DNA from: Halioglobus sp.
Lineage (GTDB): Bacteria; Pseudomonadota; Gammaproteobacteria; Pseudomonadales; Halieaceae
DNA: 64,000 nt
Direction: 5' to 3'
Assembly: GCA_002699145.1 (NCBI GenBank)
Contig: PABK01000021.1
Coordinates: 53,403-117,402, forward strand
Positions 7,453 through 15,873 of the stretch are shown here, piece after piece. The notes under the pieces were generated by a model. The model made no database searches. It was given only the letters and a program-made list of their open reading frames with translations, and had not been told where the DNA came from. Position 1 is the first letter of the stretch. The number at the start of each line of letters is the position of its first letter. Both the position numbers and the translations under genes were made by a program.

Positions 7453-9195
7453 ATGGCTGGAGACACACTGGATCGAAGTCGAGACCGCTCACAACCGGTG
7501 GCGAAGTTGTGCAGCAACGAGCAGCTCAAGGCGCGCAGCCGCTTTCTGCGCGGCGATATCGCGCAGGGGCTGATCGACAGCAGCACCAGGGCGGTACCCG
7601 GCGACGACACCCTGCTGATGAAGTTCCATGGCATCTACATGCAGGATGACCGCGACCAGCGGTCAGACAGGCAGCGGCGCAAGCTCGAACCCAACTACCA
7701 GTTCATGGTACGCCTGCGCATTCCCGGCGGCGTCCTCAGCACCAGTCAGTGGCTGGGCCTGGACAAGCTGGCGCGACACTTTGCGGAACGCGGCCTGCGT
7801 ATCACTACACGCCAGACGATACAGTTGCACGGCGTGCGCAAGCCGCGCCTGCGCGCCTGTATGCAGGCAATTCGCGATATCGGCCTGGATACCATCGCCG
7901 CCTGTGGCGACGATTCACGCGGGGTCATCTGCGGGTTCAATGTACAAAGTGCGCCAGTGCAGCGCCAGGTGGCCAGTCTCGCGCGGCAAACCAGCCAGCT
8001 GCTCATCCCCAGGACGGGCGCGTACCGCGAAATCTGGTACGGCGAGGATGTGGTGTACAAGAACCAGCTCGAGGATCCCGACTACGGGGAGACCTACCTG
8101 CCGCGCAAATTCAAGGTGGGATTCGCCCTGCCGCCCGTCAATGACATCGATGTCTATGGCCAGGATGTCGGCTTCATCGCGATTACCGAGGGCGACAGCC
8201 TTGCGGGATTCAACGTGGTCGTCGGTGGCGGCATGGGTCAGCTCGATACCCGCGATGACAGCTACCCGCGCCTCGCCGAACCCGCCGGCTTTGTCGCCGC
8301 CGAACGCGCTCCGGCGCTGGCGCTGGCGATCATGACCATTCAGCGCGACTACGGCGACCGCGTCGACCGACACCGTGCGCGTTTCAAGTACACACTGGAC
8401 CGCCTGGGTATGGACAGTTTCCTCGAACTGCTCACGCAACGCTGGGGCGAGCCACTACAGCCGCCACGGGCATTTACCTTCACGCACAACGGTGATCCAC
8501 AGGGGCTGCAACAGGATTCAGAGGGCCTGTGGCACGCGACACTGGAAATCGCCAACGGCAGGATCCAGGGCGCGCTACAAGACCAGCTACAGGGCTTCGT
8601 GCAATCCTTTGCCGGCTACCTGCGACTTACCACCAACCAGAACCTGATACTGGGCGGCATAGAACCGGATTTGCTGGAGACCTCGCAATGGCGTCTTGAC
8701 GATCTTGGACTCGCCGCGAGGCTGTCACCCTCGTTGCAGTCGACCTACAGCCTGTCCTGTGTCGCCCTGCCCACCTGCGGCCTCGCCATGGCGGAAGCGG
8801 AACGCATCATGCCGCAGCTGTTGCAACGCTTCGAGGACAGCAAGGCCAGCTTCGGACTGCAAGACATACCCATCACCCTGCGTGTTACCGGCTGCCCCAA
8901 CGGCTGCGCCCGGCCGTACATTGCCGAGATCGGCCTGACGGGGCGAGCGCCGAACCTGTACAACCTGTACCTCGGAGGCGGCTTTCACGGCGAGCGCCTG
9001 AACCAGTTGTACGCCAGCAACGTCAGTATCGACCGGGCATTCGAATTGCTCGACCCGCTGCTCGCGCGCTTCGCCGCCGGGCGGCAGGCAGGCGAGCATT
9101 TTGGCGACTACCTGATCCGCTGCCGCATCGTCCAGGCGATTGCCCACGGCAGTGATCCGCAGCGCATGATTCCAGTACTGGAGGAACATTCATGA
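7453..9195 (+). CDS. Sulfite reductase hemoprotein-like (CysI-like)
   Basis: A 580-residue siroheme/[4Fe-4S] protein of the nitrite/sulfite reductase family. The cluster ligands are present as C-X5-C (CVALPTC, 436 and 442) and C-X3-C (CPNGC, 481 and 485), nearly the same positions as in E. coli CysI. The siroheme and substrate-contacting segments TTRQTIQLHGV and VGGGMGQ are also intact. It should reduce sulfite to sulfide with six electrons supplied by the flavoprotein encoded just upstream. ATG 7453 lies 10 bp after the CysJ-like stop, and its own stop overlaps the next gene. The following three DsrE-fold genes suggest the product sulfur is handled by protein carriers rather than released, which is inference. 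Confidence 0.9.
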   Translation: MAGDTLDRSRDRSQPVAKLCSNEQLKARSRFLRGDIAQGLIDSSTRAVPGDDTLLMKFHGIYMQDDRDQRSDRQRRKLEPNYQFMVRLRIPGGVLSTSQWLGLDKLARHFAERGLRITTRQTIQLHGVRKPRLRACMQAIRDIGLDTIAACGDDSRGVICGFNVQSAPVQRQVASLARQTSQLLIPRTGAYREIWYGEDVVYKNQLEDPDYGETYLPRKFKVGFALPPVNDIDVYGQDVGFIAITEGDSLAGFNVVVGGGMGQLDTRDDSYPRLAEPAGFVAAERAPALALAIMTIQRDYGDRVDRHRARFKYTLDRLGMDSFLELLTQRWGEPLQPPRAFTFTHNGDPQGLQQDSEGLWHATLEIANGRIQGALQDQLQGFVQSFAGYLRLTTNQNLILGGIEPDLLETSQWRLDDLGLAARLSPSLQSTYSLSCVALPTCGLAMAEAERIMPQLLQRFEDSKASFGLQDIPITLRVTGCPNGCARPYIAEIGLTGRAPNLYNLYLGGGFHGERLNQLYASNVSIDRAFELLDPLLARFAAGRQAGEHFGDYLIRCRIVQAIAHGSDPQRMIPVLEEHS

Positions 9196-9518
9196 ACCAC
9201 TACCTGATCATCCAATCGCAGGACCCGTTTACCCAGGCGCGCGCACCGCACCACTACGCCCTGGCCCAGTCCCTGGACAGGGCCGGCAATTCGGTACGCC
9301 TGCTGCTGGTGCAGCACGGTGTCAGCGTCGCCCACCGCGCCGCCAGCAGTCCTGCCTTCGACGAGTTGCTCAACTCCGGCGTACACGTATTCGCCGACGA
9401 GCACGCCCTGGCGGAGCGCAATCTGCGCGCGCAGGAACTGCACGCAAACGTGAACATCGCGGGCATCGAAATGGTGATCCAGGCGCTGCTATCCGGCGAC
9501 AGGGTGATCTGGCACTAA
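9192..9518 (+). CDS. DsrE-fold protein 1 (lacks cysteine)
   Basis: A 108-residue protein with the alternating strand-helix pattern of the DsrE/DsrF/TusD family: a beta strand (YLIIQS), a helix (APHHYALAQSLDRAGN), a strand (RLLLVQHGV), then ADEHALAER and a final strand ending in VIWH. DsrE-family subunits carry sulfur as persulfide between enzymes, but this one has no cysteine, as in the structural DsrF/DsrH-type partners. It overlaps the sulfite reductase gene by 4 nt (ATGA), so expression is coupled. Assignment is from fold pattern and context. Confidence 0.65.
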   Translation: MNHYLIIQSQDPFTQARAPHHYALAQSLDRAGNSVRLLLVQHGVSVAHRAASSPAFDELLNSGVHVFADEHALAERNLRAQELHANVNIAGIEMVIQALLSGDRVIWH

Positions 9519-9535
9519 TCACAAGGAGATCGACG

Positions 9536-9952
9536 ATGAAAGAGGGACAGACCCTGACGTTTGCTTTCATGGACCCGCCATTTGAAAGCGCGCGCACAAG
9601 CACATTCTTCCGCCTGCTCGACGCGGCGCTGGACGCGGGCGCAAACGTCAACGTCTTCGCCTACGAGGGAGCGGTTGCCCTGTCGTTTGCGCATCAGAGT
9701 GCGCACGGCAACAGCATACACGGCCGCGACGCCGGGGAGGAGGCGCACCCACTGAGCCGCGAGTGGATCGCCGCCCTGCAGCGCAAGGCCGCGCATTGCG
9801 GCGTGCAGTTCCAGTGGATCAATTGCGGCCTGTGCGTGGACGAGCGCGGCGTCAACGAGGTCATTGACGGCTGTGGTCGCGGCTCACCGGCGGATCTGTG
9901 GAAATTCGCCAGCGCCGCAGACAATACCCTGGTTATCGGTACGAGGGACTAG
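9536..9952 (+). CDS. DsrE-fold protein 2 (with candidate persulfide cysteine)
   Basis: A 138-residue DsrE/TusD-like protein, with start ATG 9536 after AAGGAG. It has the family pattern of an N-terminal strand (LTFAFMD), a helix with FFRLLDAALDAGAN, a strand (VNVFAYEGAV), and a late NCGLCVDERGV segment corresponding to the position of the sulfur-carrying Cys of TusD/DsrE. It is the only member of the trio with a cysteine in that place, so it is the likely sulfur carrier. It lies between the two other DsrE-like genes in the same operon. Confidence 0.7.
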   Translation: MKEGQTLTFAFMDPPFESARTSTFFRLLDAALDAGANVNVFAYEGAVALSFAHQSAHGNSIHGRDAGEEAHPLSREWIAALQRKAAHCGVQFQWINCGLCVDERGVNEVIDGCGRGSPADLWKFASAADNTLVIGTRD

Positions 9953-9954
9953 CC

Positions 9955-10335
9955 ATGAAAGTACTACAGGTGATCGAACAGGCCTTTCGCGCCACCGGTG
10001 AAGAGCAGGATGACACCATAGTCTGGCTCAGCCGCTCCATGCGCGGCGCCGGGGCCGACCTGCATATACTGCTCACCTCCCACGCGGTGTCCTACGCGCT
10101 GGCGAAGGCCGGGTCGCCCGCACTGTCTTTCGGCGACTGGCGACAGGCCCATCCCGCCGACATCAGGAACGACATACGCGAGCTGCTGGCCAGTGGTGTG
10201 GAGATTACCGTGGTCCAGGACGACCTGGAGGAACGCGGGCTCGGGGCGAAACAATGCCTGCAGGGCATACGGCAGATTTGCCGCGATGAGATCGCCACCC
10301 TGTACGACAGTGTCGACCAGGTGTGGCAGTGGTAG
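9955..10335 (+). CDS. DsrE-fold protein 3
   Basis: A 126-residue protein starting at ATG 9955, 2 bp after the previous stop. It has a DsrE-like layout (MKVLQVIEQ strand; DTIVWLSRSMRGAGA helix; DLHILLTSHAV strand) and two cysteines in the C-terminal part (KQCLQGIRQIC). It ends in a Trp (VWQW), reminiscent of the aromatic C-terminus of TusB/DsrH subunits, although those are shorter. Together with its two neighbours it makes a three-gene set comparable to DsrEFH/TusBCD. Its stop lies 13 nt inside the next gene, again implying coupling. Confidence 0.6.
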   Translation: MKVLQVIEQAFRATGEEQDDTIVWLSRSMRGAGADLHILLTSHAVSYALAKAGSPALSFGDWRQAHPADIRNDIRELLASGVEITVVQDDLEERGLGAKQCLQGIRQICRDEIATLYDSVDQVWQW

Positions 10336-11804
10336 ATTCCGCCGGGCGCCAGGCGCTGCCACTGGCCCTGCATACTCCCCTGCTGGACCTGCTCGGCTGC
10401 GAGGTGCCGGTGATGAACGCCGGCATGGGCGGCGTTGCGCGCCACGAGCTCGCCGCTGCCGTGGGCAACGCCGGGGGTTTTGCTTGCCTGGGCATGGTGC
10501 GTGAACCGGTTGAGCGGATTGTCGACGAGGTGACGGCCATGCGTGCACTCTGCGATCGCCCCTTCGCGGTCAACCTGATCCCCTCGGCAACCCGGGCGGA
10601 CCTGCTGCAGCGGCAGGTGGATACCTGCCTGCAACTGGACGTGCCGGCGATCACGCTGTTCTGGGAGGTGGACCAGGACCTCGTGCGGGAACTGAAACGA
10701 CACTCGCTGCTGGTGCTGCACCAGGTGGGCTCGCGCCTCGATGCACAGCAAGCGCTGCGCGCCGGCGTCGATGTCCTGATCGCCCAGGGCGTCGAGGCCG
10801 GTGGCCACGTCAGGGGCAGTGTCGGCACCATGGCGCTGGTACCGGAACTGGCGGCGATGTCCCCGGTTCCGGTGGTGGCAAGCGGCGGCATCGCCAGCGG
10901 GGCCGGGCTGGTGGCGGCGCTCGCACTGGGCGCACAGGGCGTCAGCTGCGGCTCACTGTTCCTGGCAACCCACGAGGCCAATGCCCACCCCCTGCACCAG
11001 CGCAGGCTGTGCGAGGCGCGCGCCGACGATACGCTGCATACCTACCGGTTCTATCGCAACTGGCCGGTAGCGGCGGCGACGCGAGTCCTCCCCAACAGCG
11101 TAACGCGCGGCGACCACGATCATCTGCGCAGCCTGCGCGAGCCCACGGTCATCGGCACACAGGACGACCTGCCGGTGCACCTTTTTTCCACAGACTCGCC
11201 CTTGCGCGACGCCAGCGGCAGCGTCACCTCGATGGCACTGTACGCGGGCCAGTCCTGTGGCCAGATCGACACCGTGCTCGACGTCGAGGCGCGCATGCGG
11301 ACTTTGCTGTCCGAGGCGGCCAGCGTGCTGGCGGCACTGCGCCGGGACGACAGCGGGCAGCACCTGCAGGACGGGGCCGAACCGCCCGCATCAACCCGTG
11401 AGCGGCCCATGCCGCGGGAGACACTGGTGGCCGCCCTGCGTGAACTTCTCGCGGCCGAGCGCGCCGGGGCGCGGACGGCTGCCGCCTGCCACAAGGATGC
11501 CTACGGTCACGCCCAGCGCGAACAGTTGCGCCAACTGCACGAACAGGAGGTCAGAAGCTGCAGGGCGCTGTTGCGCTGCCTTGCCAGCCTGGACGCGGAA
11601 CCCGGACAGGCAGTGGGCGACTTCTATCAAAAGGTAATGGCCCTGAATACCTTGCAGGAACGCATGCAGCTGATTGACAAGGGCCAGCAGTGGGTGCGCC
11701 GGCGTGTGGAAAAGCTGCTCGCGCAGGCGCTGGACGATGTGCTCCGCCAGGAGCTGGAACTGGTCCTGCGCTACCACGGCGGTGCGCAGGGCACATCGGG
11801 CTGA
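10323..11804 (+). CDS. Nitronate monooxygenase-family protein fused to a ferritin-like (DUF6306-type) domain
   Basis: A 493-residue two-domain protein. Residues 1-340 are an FMN-dependent NPD/nitronate monooxygenase TIM barrel (MNAGMGGVARHELAAAV, QGVEAGGHVRG with the usual catalytic His, VVASGGIASG phosphate-binding loop). After a linker, residues 363-493 are all-helical (AAERAGARTAAAC, LRQLHEQEVRSCRALL, VLRQELELVLRYHG) and look like the DUF6306 ferritin-like domain. The gene starts at GTG 10323, overlapping the DsrE-like gene, and closes the operon. An in-frame ATG at 11409 sits exactly at the domain boundary, so separate expression of the C-terminal part is possible. Its substrate in a sulfur operon is unknown. 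Confidence 0.75.
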   Translation: MAVVDSAGRQALPLALHTPLLDLLGCEVPVMNAGMGGVARHELAAAVGNAGGFACLGMVREPVERIVDEVTAMRALCDRPFAVNLIPSATRADLLQRQVDTCLQLDVPAITLFWEVDQDLVRELKRHSLLVLHQVGSRLDAQQALRAGVDVLIAQGVEAGGHVRGSVGTMALVPELAAMSPVPVVASGGIASGAGLVAALALGAQGVSCGSLFLATHEANAHPLHQRRLCEARADDTLHTYRFYRNWPVAAATRVLPNSVTRGDHDHLRSLREPTVIGTQDDLPVHLFSTDSPLRDASGSVTSMALYAGQSCGQIDTVLDVEARMRTLLSEAASVLAALRRDDSGQHLQDGAEPPASTRERPMPRETLVAALRELLAAERAGARTAAACHKDAYGHAQREQLRQLHEQEVRSCRALLRCLASLDAEPGQAVGDFYQKVMALNTLQERMQLIDKGQQWVRRRVEKLLAQALDDVLRQELELVLRYHGGAQGTSG

Positions 11805-11903
11805 CGAGCTGCAGGTGCGCCGCAGCACGCTGGCCGGCGCGTTACGGCCTGTTGGCAGGGCACGGCGCCCGCAGTATGTCGTGGCAGCGGCAGGATCGCC
11901 AGG

Positions 11904-12467
11904 CTAGACGTTTTTCAACTGCTGTATGTTATGGGAGAAGGCGCCGAGCAGCATTTCCTTCTCGCCGCTGCGCAGGCGCTGGTAGCAGCGACGCATGTAG
12001 GGTTCGGTGTAGGGGTAGGCCAGCTCGTCCCAGGGCGCCTCTGCTTCCGCCAAAAATCGCACTTCCAGCGTTTCCGGCACCACCGGCTGCAGTTCGACCG
12101 CCTCGTGGCGCGCCTCGAATACCACGTAGACCTCGTTGATAAAGGCCAGGGAGCTGAGCACCACGAGGTCGAGATCGGTGGCGGGAATGCGCAGGCCGGT
12201 CTCCTCCTCCAACTCGCGTACCGCGGCCTGTTGCAGGGTCTCGTCGTTCTCCATGAAGCCCGCGGGCATGGCCCACAGGTTTTTTTGCGGGTCCTGCCCG
12301 CGCCGGACCCACAGTACGCGCTCGCCGTCGTGCACGATGCAGGACACCAGGATACGCGGGTTGAGGTAGTGCACGTAGCCGCAGGCGGGGCAATACTGCC
12401 GCTTGCGGTCCTCGCCGGGAGGCACCCCGGTGACCAGGGGCTCGCCGCATTCGAAACAGTAGGCCAC
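11904..12467 (-). CDS. NUDIX hydrolase with N-terminal zinc ribbon
   Basis: A 187-residue NUDIX protein with a complete Nudix box (GFMENDETL then REEEE-type REL-EEETGL) for Mg-dependent pyrophosphate cleavage, and an N-terminal zinc ribbon (CFECG...YCPACG), as in NudC-like and ADP-ribose-type enzymes. The start is taken at GTG 12467, 13 bp after the flavin reductase stop; a TTG at 12515 would give 16 more residues but overlaps the upstream gene. It is last in the eleven-gene minus-strand operon, where it could clear nucleotide by-products of CoA ligase reactions (inference). Confidence 0.8.
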   Translation of the reverse strand: MAYCFECGEPLVTGVPPGEDRKRQYCPACGYVHYLNPRILVSCIVHDGERVLWVRRGQDPQKNLWAMPAGFMENDETLQQAAVRELEEETGLRIPATDLDLVVLSSLAFINEVYVVFEARHEAVELQPVVPETLEVRFLAEAEAPWDELAYPYTEPYMRRCYQRLRSGEKEMLLGAFSHNIQQLKNV

Positions 12468-12480
12468 GGCGAGCGCGCGC

Positions 12481-12954
12481 TCAGTCGGCCGCCAGTGGGT
12501 GGAAGCCGCCGCCAAAGTAGACCAGCGTGCTCGCCTGCGCGGCCAGTTCCACGCTCTGGATCTCGGCTATATAGATGAAGTGCGTGGCCCAGGGCAGGCG
12601 CTGCGCCGCGCGACACGCCGCCACCGCCTGCGCCGAGCGCAGCGCCTTGCCGCCCCCGGCCAGGTCGTACCAGTCACCGGCGGCGAAGCGCTCCGCACCG
12701 CTGCCGCTGGCGGCGGCGTTGAGTACGGCGCCGTCATCGGCGCTGAGCAGGTTGAGCACGAAGTCGTCGCCGGGGTGCAGCACCCGCGCCAGGGAAGCGC
12801 CCTGCTCCACGCACAGTAACAGCGACGGCGGCGCATCACTGATGTTGCACACGGCGGTTGCCACGCTGGCGACATCGGTGTCACCGTCGCGGGTGGTCAC
12901 CACGCTGATCGACTTGCCCAGCCGCTTGAACAGTTCACCGGCATTGTCAGCCAT
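12481..12954 (-). CDS. Flavin reductase-like domain protein
   Basis: A 157-residue protein of the flavin reductase-like (FMN-binding split barrel) family: FKRLGKSISVVTTRDG at the N-terminus, SVATAVCNISDAPPSLLLCV in the flavin-contact region, then DFVLNLLS and a C-terminal VYFGGGFHPL. It should supply reduced flavin using NAD(P)H. The start at ATG 12954 has GGAGG at 9 nt distance; it overlaps the end of the CoA ligase gene. In the same operon are two LLM-type monooxygenases, the two-component enzymes that need such a reductase, so the three probably work together. Confidence 0.85.
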   Translation of the reverse strand: MADNAGELFKRLGKSISVVTTRDGDTDVASVATAVCNISDAPPSLLLCVEQGASLARVLHPGDDFVLNLLSADDGAVLNAAASGSGAERFAAGDWYDLAGGGKALRSAQAVAACRAAQRLPWATHFIYIAEIQSVELAAQASTLVYFGGGFHPLAAD

Positions 12955-14518
12955 TGGCATCACCCTCCGCATCCAGCAGGTGTGCGTAGAGTGCGCCGAT
13001 CTCGCGTCGCAGCAACTTGCCCTTGCCGCCGGAGTTGTCATTGCCGTGGGGCAGCTCGTCCGCCAACACGATGCGATCCGGCAGCGCGTCCGGCGGCAGT
13101 ACGCCGGCCAGCGCCGCGCGCAGGTCGCGCTCGTTTGCTTCGCCCGCACAGCGCAGCGCCAGCAGGATGCGGTCATCACCCTGGTCGCTGGGCACCGCCA
13201 CCGCACCGGCCTCCAGCACGCCGTCCAGTCCCAGGGCGGCGTCCTCGATGGTCAGCGGCTGGATGAAACGCCCGCCGCGGTGGATGGCGTCCTCGCGGCG
13301 GCCGAGCACGGTGATGCGCCCGCGCTCGTCCTGTAAGGCCAGGTCGCCGCTGAAGAACCAGCCATCGCGCAGGGATTCGGCCGTCTTCTCCGGCAGGTCG
13401 AAGTACTCGCGCATCAGGTGCGGACCGGTCACCGCCAGTTCGCCCGGTTCAGCCGTCACGCGACGGCCGTCGGGAGACAATACCTGCGCCGCGCAGGTCG
13501 GTCGCGCCAGGCCGGCCACCGCCGCTGTCTGCGAGCCGTCATCGAGGCGGCCGATGCAGGTGTAGGGCGCCTCGGTCTGGCCGTAAAAGGAGTAGACACC
13601 CGCGCCGGGGGCGCGCTCCATCATGGCGCGCAGCAGGTTGTCGCCCAGCGGCTCGCCGCCGACGATCACCGCCTCCAGGCCACCCAGGTCGAGGTCGGCC
13701 GCCTCCGGCAGGGCCAGCAGCTCCGACCAGAACGTGGGGATGACCGTCATGTGCGTGATGGCGCTGTGGCGCATGGCGCGGGTGAAGCCCGCCGGGCCGA
13801 AATCGTCTTCCAGTACTACCGGCATACCGACGAACAACGCCGCGCCGATGGTGCAGGGAAACCCGATCCCCCAGATGATCGGCCCCGTGCCCCACATGGA
13901 GGATTCGGTGCGCGGCAGCGACAGCCAGATATCCGCCATGGAACGGCAACTGGCGTGGCTGTGCACCGCCGGCTTGGGCATGCCCGTGGTGCCGGAGGTA
14001 AAGAAAAACGCCAGTGGCGCGGCGCCGCCCGCACCCAGCGGCGGCTCCACGTCGTCCGCGGCGGCCAGGGCCTCCGGCAGGCTGGCGGCGCTGCCCGCCG
14101 CCTCCGCGCCATCGACCAGGATGAGCGCGGGCGCCGGCTCGCCGGCAGCCGCCTGCAGGCGCGCGCGATCGGCGCCGGACAACAGCATATGCTGCACCCG
14201 GCAGTGCGCGAGCACCTGGGCCAGCACCTCGTCGCTCCAGTAGGGATTGAGCGCCACCAGCACCGCGCCGAGCTTTGCCAGCGCGAGGTAGGAGTCAACG
14301 ATCGCCATGACATCGTCGAGTTGCACCGCGACCCGGTCGCCCGGACGGACACCCAGCGTGCACAGGGCATTGGCGGTGCGGTTGACCCGCGCGTTGACCT
14401 CGGCGAATGAATAGTCGGTGCCGCGGTAGCGGATCGCCAGCGCGTCCGGCGAGCGCTGGGCGTTGAGCGAGGTCACGGCGTAGCCGTAGTTATCGTATGG
14501 GTGAACGTGCTCGGGCAT
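12947..14518 (-). CDS. AMP-dependent acyl-CoA synthetase/ligase
   Basis: A 523-residue adenylate-forming enzyme with the standard motifs: P-loop FFFTSGTTGMPKPAVHSH, A5 segment YSFYGQTEAP, GWFFSGDLAL, and a C-terminal NSGGKGKLLRRE with the catalytic lysine. It should activate a carboxylic acid to its CoA thioester. The acid is not predictable from sequence; the benzoate/cyclohexanecarboxylate or fatty acid-like ligases are the nearest general types. It lies 2 bp downstream of the DUF35 gene and overlaps the flavin reductase gene. Confidence 0.85.
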   Translation of the reverse strand: MPEHVHPYDNYGYAVTSLNAQRSPDALAIRYRGTDYSFAEVNARVNRTANALCTLGVRPGDRVAVQLDDVMAIVDSYLALAKLGAVLVALNPYWSDEVLAQVLAHCRVQHMLLSGADRARLQAAAGEPAPALILVDGAEAAGSAASLPEALAAADDVEPPLGAGGAAPLAFFFTSGTTGMPKPAVHSHASCRSMADIWLSLPRTESSMWGTGPIIWGIGFPCTIGAALFVGMPVVLEDDFGPAGFTRAMRHSAITHMTVIPTFWSELLALPEAADLDLGGLEAVIVGGEPLGDNLLRAMMERAPGAGVYSFYGQTEAPYTCIGRLDDGSQTAAVAGLARPTCAAQVLSPDGRRVTAEPGELAVTGPHLMREYFDLPEKTAESLRDGWFFSGDLALQDERGRITVLGRREDAIHRGGRFIQPLTIEDAALGLDGVLEAGAVAVPSDQGDDRILLALRCAGEANERDLRAALAGVLPPDALPDRIVLADELPHGNDNSGGKGKLLRREIGALYAHLLDAEGDANG

Positions 14519-14520
14519 AA

Positions 14521-14928
14521 TCAGTCCTGCCTCCTGCAGAGTCGAAACTGGGGTAGTGAAACGTCGCCGCGCGTCTCCACGCAGAACTCCACCGCGCGAC
14601 CGATGGCGACCTGCGCCGGGTCGCTGTCGATGATGTTGGCCAGGGTACGCAGCCCCGGCTGCTCCGGCAGGGCGATCCAGGCCACGATATAGGGCGGCTC
14701 GAAGCCGGGTACGAAGCTGCGGTGAATCTCGGTAAAGGTCTCTATCTCACCGCGCCCGCTGACGCGCTCGAAGCCGAGGCGGTCGCTGCCACACACAGGG
14801 CAGGCCAGCTCCGGAAAGTGGATCCAGCGGCGGCAGTCACGGCAGCGTTGCAGCCGCAAGTCACCGGCGGCCACGGCATCCCAGTAGGGCTTGCAGTGGT
14901 CGCTGATGGCGGGCGCCGGCAGGCTCAT
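14521..14928 (-). CDS. DUF35 (OB-fold plus zinc ribbon) acyl-CoA-binding partner protein
   Basis: A 135-residue DUF35 protein: four cysteines of the rubredoxin-like zinc ribbon (CRDCRRW, CPVCGS) followed by an OB-fold (GRGEIETFTEIHR, YIVAWIALPE, GRAVEFCVE). These proteins are obligate partners of thiolase-like proteins; in steroid side-chain degradation, DUF35 and Ltp2 form an aldolase. The thiolase-like gene is two genes upstream in the same operon. ATG 14928 lies 2 bp after the stop of the cyclase gene. The pairing with the thiolase is inferred from family knowledge. Confidence 0.85.
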   Translation of the reverse strand: MSLPAPAISDHCKPYWDAVAAGDLRLQRCRDCRRWIHFPELACPVCGSDRLGFERVSGRGEIETFTEIHRSFVPGFEPPYIVAWIALPEQPGLRTLANIIDSDPAQVAIGRAVEFCVETRGDVSLPQFRLCRRQD

Positions 14929-14930
14929 CG

Positions 14931-15848
14931 TCAGAGCACCGCCAGCGGGTTCACCGGGCTGCCGGTGCCACCCTTGATCAGCAGCGGCGCCAGCATGAAC
15001 ACGAACTCCCCCGCGGCGCGTCGGGACAGCTCCTCCAGCCACAGCATTTCCAGCATATAGATGCCGTGCTGCCAGAGCAGGATCATGTGGATATCGTCGT
15101 CCAGTTCGTCGCAGGACAGCCCGGACTGGTTGAGACGGCAAATGGCAGAATTGTCACTCCCCACCAGGGCGACATCCTGCTCGGCCAGCCACTGCGCCGC
15201 CTCGGGCCCCAGTCCCGGTTCGCCGGACCAGTACAAATCGGGATCGTCGGCGTACACCGCCGACCAGCCGGTACGCACCAATACCGCGTCACCGGCGCGC
15301 AACTCGACACCGTTGGCGGCGAGCGCGTCGGCCAGCTGCGGCTGGGTGATCTCCTCACAGGCGTCCAGGTGCTGCCTGCCGCTGGCCGCCGGCAGGTCGA
15401 TGAACACGCCGCGGGTCACCAGGTGACGCAATTTCTCGATACCGCAGCGCGCGGCGCCGTAGCTGCGCACACGCGCCGCGTCGTGGCCATTGTAGATGCT
15501 GTCGCCGCGCCACATGTGGCACAGCGCATCCACGTGCGTGGCGGTGCCGTGGGGCGAGATCATCAATGCGTCGTCCGCCACCGCGCGGCCGCCCGCGGGA
15601 TGGGAGGCGCCGGCGGCGTAGTCCGCGCCGTCCACCGCCATGTAGTGCTGCGGCAGGGGGCGCCCCTTCATATGCGGTACGCGCAGCCCCGCCGCCGAGG
15701 AGGTCGCGCCCTGTATCGGCAGGCTGAGGCTGATCACCTCGCCGCTGCCGACCGCGGACAGCGCCGCGCGGGTCACCTCCGCGGTGACCAGGTTGGCCGC
15801 GCCGCGCTCGTCGTCCTCGCCCCAGCGACCCCAGTTGCCATTACTCAT
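14931..15848 (-). CDS. Cyclase-family metal-dependent hydrolase
   Basis: A 305-residue protein of the cyclase/kynurenine formamidase-like family. The metal-binding motif HGTATHVDALCH (around residue 99-110) is intact, with further conserved segments VFIDLPAA, DAVLVRTGW and GSDNSAI. Members hydrolyse cyclic or N-formyl amide or C-C substrates using Mn/Zn. In this operon it probably opens a ring product made by the LLM monooxygenases, but the substrate is not known. The gene begins at ATG 15848, 25 bp after the thiolase stop. Confidence 0.8.
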   Translation of the reverse strand: MSNGNWGRWGEDDERGAANLVTAEVTRAALSAVGSGEVISLSLPIQGATSSAAGLRVPHMKGRPLPQHYMAVDGADYAAGASHPAGGRAVADDALMISPHGTATHVDALCHMWRGDSIYNGHDAARVRSYGAARCGIEKLRHLVTRGVFIDLPAASGRQHLDACEEITQPQLADALAANGVELRAGDAVLVRTGWSAVYADDPDLYWSGEPGLGPEAAQWLAEQDVALVGSDNSAICRLNQSGLSCDELDDDIHMILLWQHGIYMLEMLWLEELSRRAAGEFVFMLAPLLIKGGTGSPVNPLAVL

Positions 15849-15873
15849 AATCCAGTCCTTGTCATCGGGTCCG

